In this document: piece by piece, positions 62,801-64,000 of the stretch
Layout of the letters: each line of letters begins with the position of its first letter
How positions within the stretch are numbered: position 1 is the stretch's first letter
Assembly (NCBI RefSeq): GCF_026646375.1
Contig: NZ_JAIPPU010000001.1
Location: 310,001 to 374,000, forward strand
Length of the DNA: 64,000 bases
Reading direction: 5' to 3'
Origin: Acetobacterium wieringae
GTDB lineage: Bacteria; Bacillota; Clostridia; Eubacteriales; Eubacteriaceae
Notes under the pieces: generated by a model
Told to the model about the DNA's origin: nothing
Seen by the model: only the letters and a program-made list of their open reading frames with translations
The model's database searches: none
Made by a program: the position numbers and the translations under genes

Positions 62801-63276
62801 TCGCTGACTGGACCGCTGTAACGGCCCAGGTAGGCAGCAGCCATTAAAAAGTTACCGCCAGTATCAGGCTGGGTGTAGTCAAAACCGTTATTCCAGACCA
62901 GATTGTTTTCGGACAGATCGACTGATGTTTTTTGTTCCTGTTTGAGATAGGATTCCAGCGATCCCATTACGGAAAAGGTCCAGCAGGCACCCCAGCTGCT
63001 CTGGTGCCTAACCGGAGCGGTCAGGCCGTAATCGCGCAGATCATAGGACGCCGGCAAGGTTTGGCTTGTCGCTGTGGTGCTTTGAGTCGGGGCAATCGAG
63101 GAGGGGATCACGCCGCTGTATTCGGAAGAGGCGGTGGTCATGTCGTTTTTCATAGCCTCCTGATAGGCGATGAAGTCCGGGTTTAAAGGGCCGGACTGGA
63201 GTTCTGCCGCCCAGGCAGTCGTGGGCAGGAACAGTAAACCGATTACAATTAACAATAAATTAAGTTTTTTAAGCAT
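59836..63276 (-). CDS. Secreted protein with papain-like and M30-like protease domains and ChW repeats
   Basis: A 1146-residue extracellular protein. Signal peptide 1-23 (ends AWA). C1 papain domain about 75-285 with C98 (SSWGACW), H232 (ISHAVQIVGW) and N262 (QNSYG). A beta-rich lectin-like region covers 290-460. Three ChW repeats at about 475-512, 520-560 and 567-607, each with GW and LRLEAI. A fibronectin III domain at about 615-700. A linker, then a metallopeptidase domain (750-1146) with H936-E-L-Q-H940 and WMDEALS, like hyicolysin-type M30. I start at the ATG at 63276 with AAAGGAAGAG upstream. Confidence 0.9.
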   Translation of the reverse strand: MLKKLNLLLIVIGLLFLPTTAWAAELQSGPLNPDFIAYQEAMKNDMTTASSEYSGVIPSSIAPTQSTTATSQTLPASYDLRDYGLTAPVRHQSSWGACWTFSVMGSLESYLKQEQKTSVDLSENNLVWNNGFDYTQPDTGGNFLMAAAYLGRYSGPVSEEDDPYMSASQQGLSPLYHVQSMQSIYCNPPAVKEAIINGGAVATFIHSETGNSDYYNAQTNAYYYYGSQGISHAVQIVGWDDNYDKNNFVTTPEGNGAWIIQNSYGQEFGEGGFYYLSYYDSQACKEVGVFHNAEATNNYDRSYQYDYLGCILTRGYGNQSAWGANIFTASDAQELAAISTYAAAPNTTIEINIYTDLTDADDPTSGRLQTTQTASFDLAGYYTISLDQSVALAAFESFSVVIKYTNPWLATPIPVEEALPYYSSQASANPGQSFVSANGIDGWEDISLDEINVCIKAFTKELEPSSERDDLQQATIDYRTHIQNLGWNDVTENGQTSGSTGDGLRLEGIQIQLDPESYDLGISYRTHVENLGWQNWCFDGAMSGTSGQSLRLEAIELALTGSDADLFELSYRVHCQNVGWMDWVKNGATAGTEGQGLRLEAIEITLTRKTASETAVTKLTAQANDQAIDLFWLTVDGASSYQIAMSSDGQNYDLLEASISETYVQKINLTPGIRYWFKVRAVTESATGDWSDPVTAVANVDDQGTAFVGDMLLITNESTDITTTESTGALPAVSASAQTESTAEDPEPRGIDRIVRSDTGYDLSRLDLSTLQTSQTYVQGDTHSFYVTSETEDDPAPITGRCAYDGQFVQIWVDNAEDAVVKLTDDQAAEIGTEFDTIIYPLVTENFYAVPDLDGNGKVAILCFDIDNDAAQAQLPDVYTAGYFEENDLLAEGNSDQPSNQMEIFYIDTYPAMMESYANLDVTHPIVDRCYLSLAHELQHMASFNCDVLVEGDPNWCDVWMDEALSRAAEDLYYESKGIDNRTRTNNIRWYNGVDAAEIAAGKSLLDWDGSLASYELSYFFSQYLRTQIDQTQGDGQGVLSYHEIITDPCNDYQAIEHVIQRQIDEDLTFGEFMTLFRAAILFKADSGPYGFNGEDGFDALQTKLYSGTQAQLKGGGAIVTQLNSTFTPYPHTFGHNICFTGIFGQ

Positions 63277-63550
63277 CTCTCTTCCTTTCGGTTCAATCAG
63301 CACTGAGGGCAAAATGAAATATAACCCGGAAAGTAACTGGGAAATACTCCGGAGACGGCTAAAATTCGCAGAATCAGTCTGACTGATCATTCAAATAATA
63401 AAAACTGATGATAAATAAAAAAGATATCTTTCTCAATACGGACTACTGATTTAAAGCGGCAGAAAGAATATTGAAATCTTTTTTAAAAATGATAGTTTCA
63501 TTAAAACATAAAAGTGAAAATTATGCAATGTTTTACAGCTGACCGGTATC

Positions 63551-63706
63551 GTGGTACAATTATTTGTACAAAAAGACAATGAAATCATGAGAACAGCCCG
63601 CAATGCCGAGTATCTGGATATGATTGACCGCAGCATCGAGCAAGTTAGGCAGGGTAAGGTGGTTGTCAAATCAATGGCTGAGTTAGAGGCGCTGGCAGAT
63701 GCGTAA
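63551..63706 (+). pseudogene. Remnant of a YefM/Phd-type antitoxin
   Basis: The frame gives ...RTARNAEYLDMIDRSIEQVRQ...KSMAELEALADA, which looks like the C-terminal toxin-binding half of Phd/YefM antitoxins. Only a GTG (63551) or the ATG at 63587 could start it, neither with a ribosome site, and the N-terminal DNA-binding half is missing. Its stop overlaps the toxin start by the usual few bases. Confidence 0.55.
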
Positions 63707-63743
63707 TCTGACCTTTTCAATCAAAGCACATTATGAAGATTAA
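63699..63743 (+). pseudogene. Remnant of a YoeB/Txe-type toxin, 14 codons
   Basis: ATGCGTAA links the antitoxin stop to a toxin start reading MRNLTFSIKAHYED, as Txe/YoeB toxins begin. TAA follows after 14 codons, so only the first strand and helix remain. Confidence 0.5.
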
Positions 63744-63754
63744 TATAAATATAA

Positions 63755-63799
63755 AAAATAGCGAGGTTTAAGCTCTTTAGCTTAGACCTCGCTATTTTC
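63755..63799. terminator. Bidirectional terminator
   Basis: AAAATAGCGAGGT and ACCTCGCTATTTT with a further TTAAGC/GCTTAG pairing. It lies 17 bp past the partial minus-strand gene. Confidence 0.88.
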
Positions 63800-63815
63800 A
63801 TAAAGCCGAAAAACT

Positions 63816-64000
63816 TTATAATTCGCCCTGCTCAGCCGCCACCGGGCCATCCAGCAGCAGATAGGACTGTAACTGAATCGCAAAGACAACACTGTCGGGA
63901 CGGTTGAGGATTTCCATCAGTTCCGGATGTTTCCCGGCGAACGTGGTCTTGACCGGCTGGACTTCAGATTCTGCCAGGGGCTTAAACAGTCCGGAAAAGG
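63816..64000 (-). CDS. C-terminal part of an unrecognised protein
   Basis: The last 61 codons of a gene that runs off the window edge. The readable tail (FSGLFKPLAESEVQPVK...) ends PVAAEQGEL. I recognise no family in it. Confidence 0.6.
   Translation of the reverse strand, partial: FSGLFKPLAESEVQPVKTTFAGKHPELMEILNRPDSVVFAIQLQSYLLLDGPVAAEQGEL

Noticed and set aside
1-64000. CRISPR arrays, prophage or complete insertion sequences
   Set aside because: No regularly spaced direct repeats, integrase, transposase or phage structural genes were seen.

Overview
The window looks like chromosome of an acetogenic Firmicute, most likely Acetobacterium or a close Eubacteriaceae relative. This rests on formate-tetrahydrofolate ligase, a tungsten/molybdenum-type formate dehydrogenase with a formate channel, several stand-alone corrinoid proteins, and a lactate operon in the order etfB-etfA-LDH-permease-lactate racemase, which is the lctBCDEF arrangement known from Acetobacterium woodii. 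I assigned the organism by gene content, not by a database search.

Layout. 0.2-2.8 kb: a palindromic repeat, a small membrane protein with its HTH regulator, a radical SAM protein and a pentapeptide-repeat protein (all minus). 3-6 kb: an aminotransferase / HD exonuclease / acyl-ACP thioesterase operon. 6-10 kb: fhs facing class III fbp. 10.3-11.6 kb: orphan corrinoid protein plus GntR/UTRA regulator. 11.8-19.8 kb: tRNA-Val, a lipoprotein, an M50-like membrane protease, pfkA with a coupled small ORF, a ZIP transporter, an HdeD-like protein, endonuclease IV, and a UroD-family methyltransferase with a 50-residue partner. 20-22.8 kb: ArsR-CadA metal efflux operon followed by a group II intron fragment. 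22.8-31.5 kb: MOSC, MobA, formate dehydrogenase, corrinoid protein, formate channel, then a second corrinoid/GntR pair with a DUF1638 protein. 31.6-41.7 kb: murE, exoA-type nuclease, an ABC-F ATPase, gamma-carbonic-anhydrase-like protein, an ECF S component and a T-box-controlled ileS. 42-47.5 kb: a flagellin carrying a metallopeptidase insert, zinc-ribbon protein, prephenate dehydratase, LUD protein, HAD phosphatase, Veg. 47.6-51.7 kb: arcA-arcB and a phosphohexomutase. 51.7-59.5 kb: the lactate operon and its divergently encoded, interrupted regulator. 59.6-64 kb: a possible small RNA, a secreted protein with two different protease domains, a degraded toxin-antitoxin pair and a partial gene.

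How it works together. Formate dehydrogenase, the formate channel, Fhs and the corrinoid proteins all belong to one-carbon (Wood-Ljungdahl and methyl-transfer) metabolism. MobA and MOSC next to the dehydrogenase fit cofactor supply. The lct genes convert either lactate isomer to pyruvate using an electron-bifurcating Etf/LDH complex. arcAB would yield ammonia and carbamoyl phosphate from arginine.

The most notable items are: an isoleucyl-tRNA synthetase with GXHH in place of HXGH; a flagellinolysin-type flagellin with no flagellar neighbours; a lactate regulator split by one in-frame TGA, together with a roughly 230-bp element in the lct leader; three copies of that element, one internally rearranged; two paralogous corrinoid-protein/GntR modules without a substrate methyltransferase; and a shared palindrome over the -35 region of two methyl-transfer genes.
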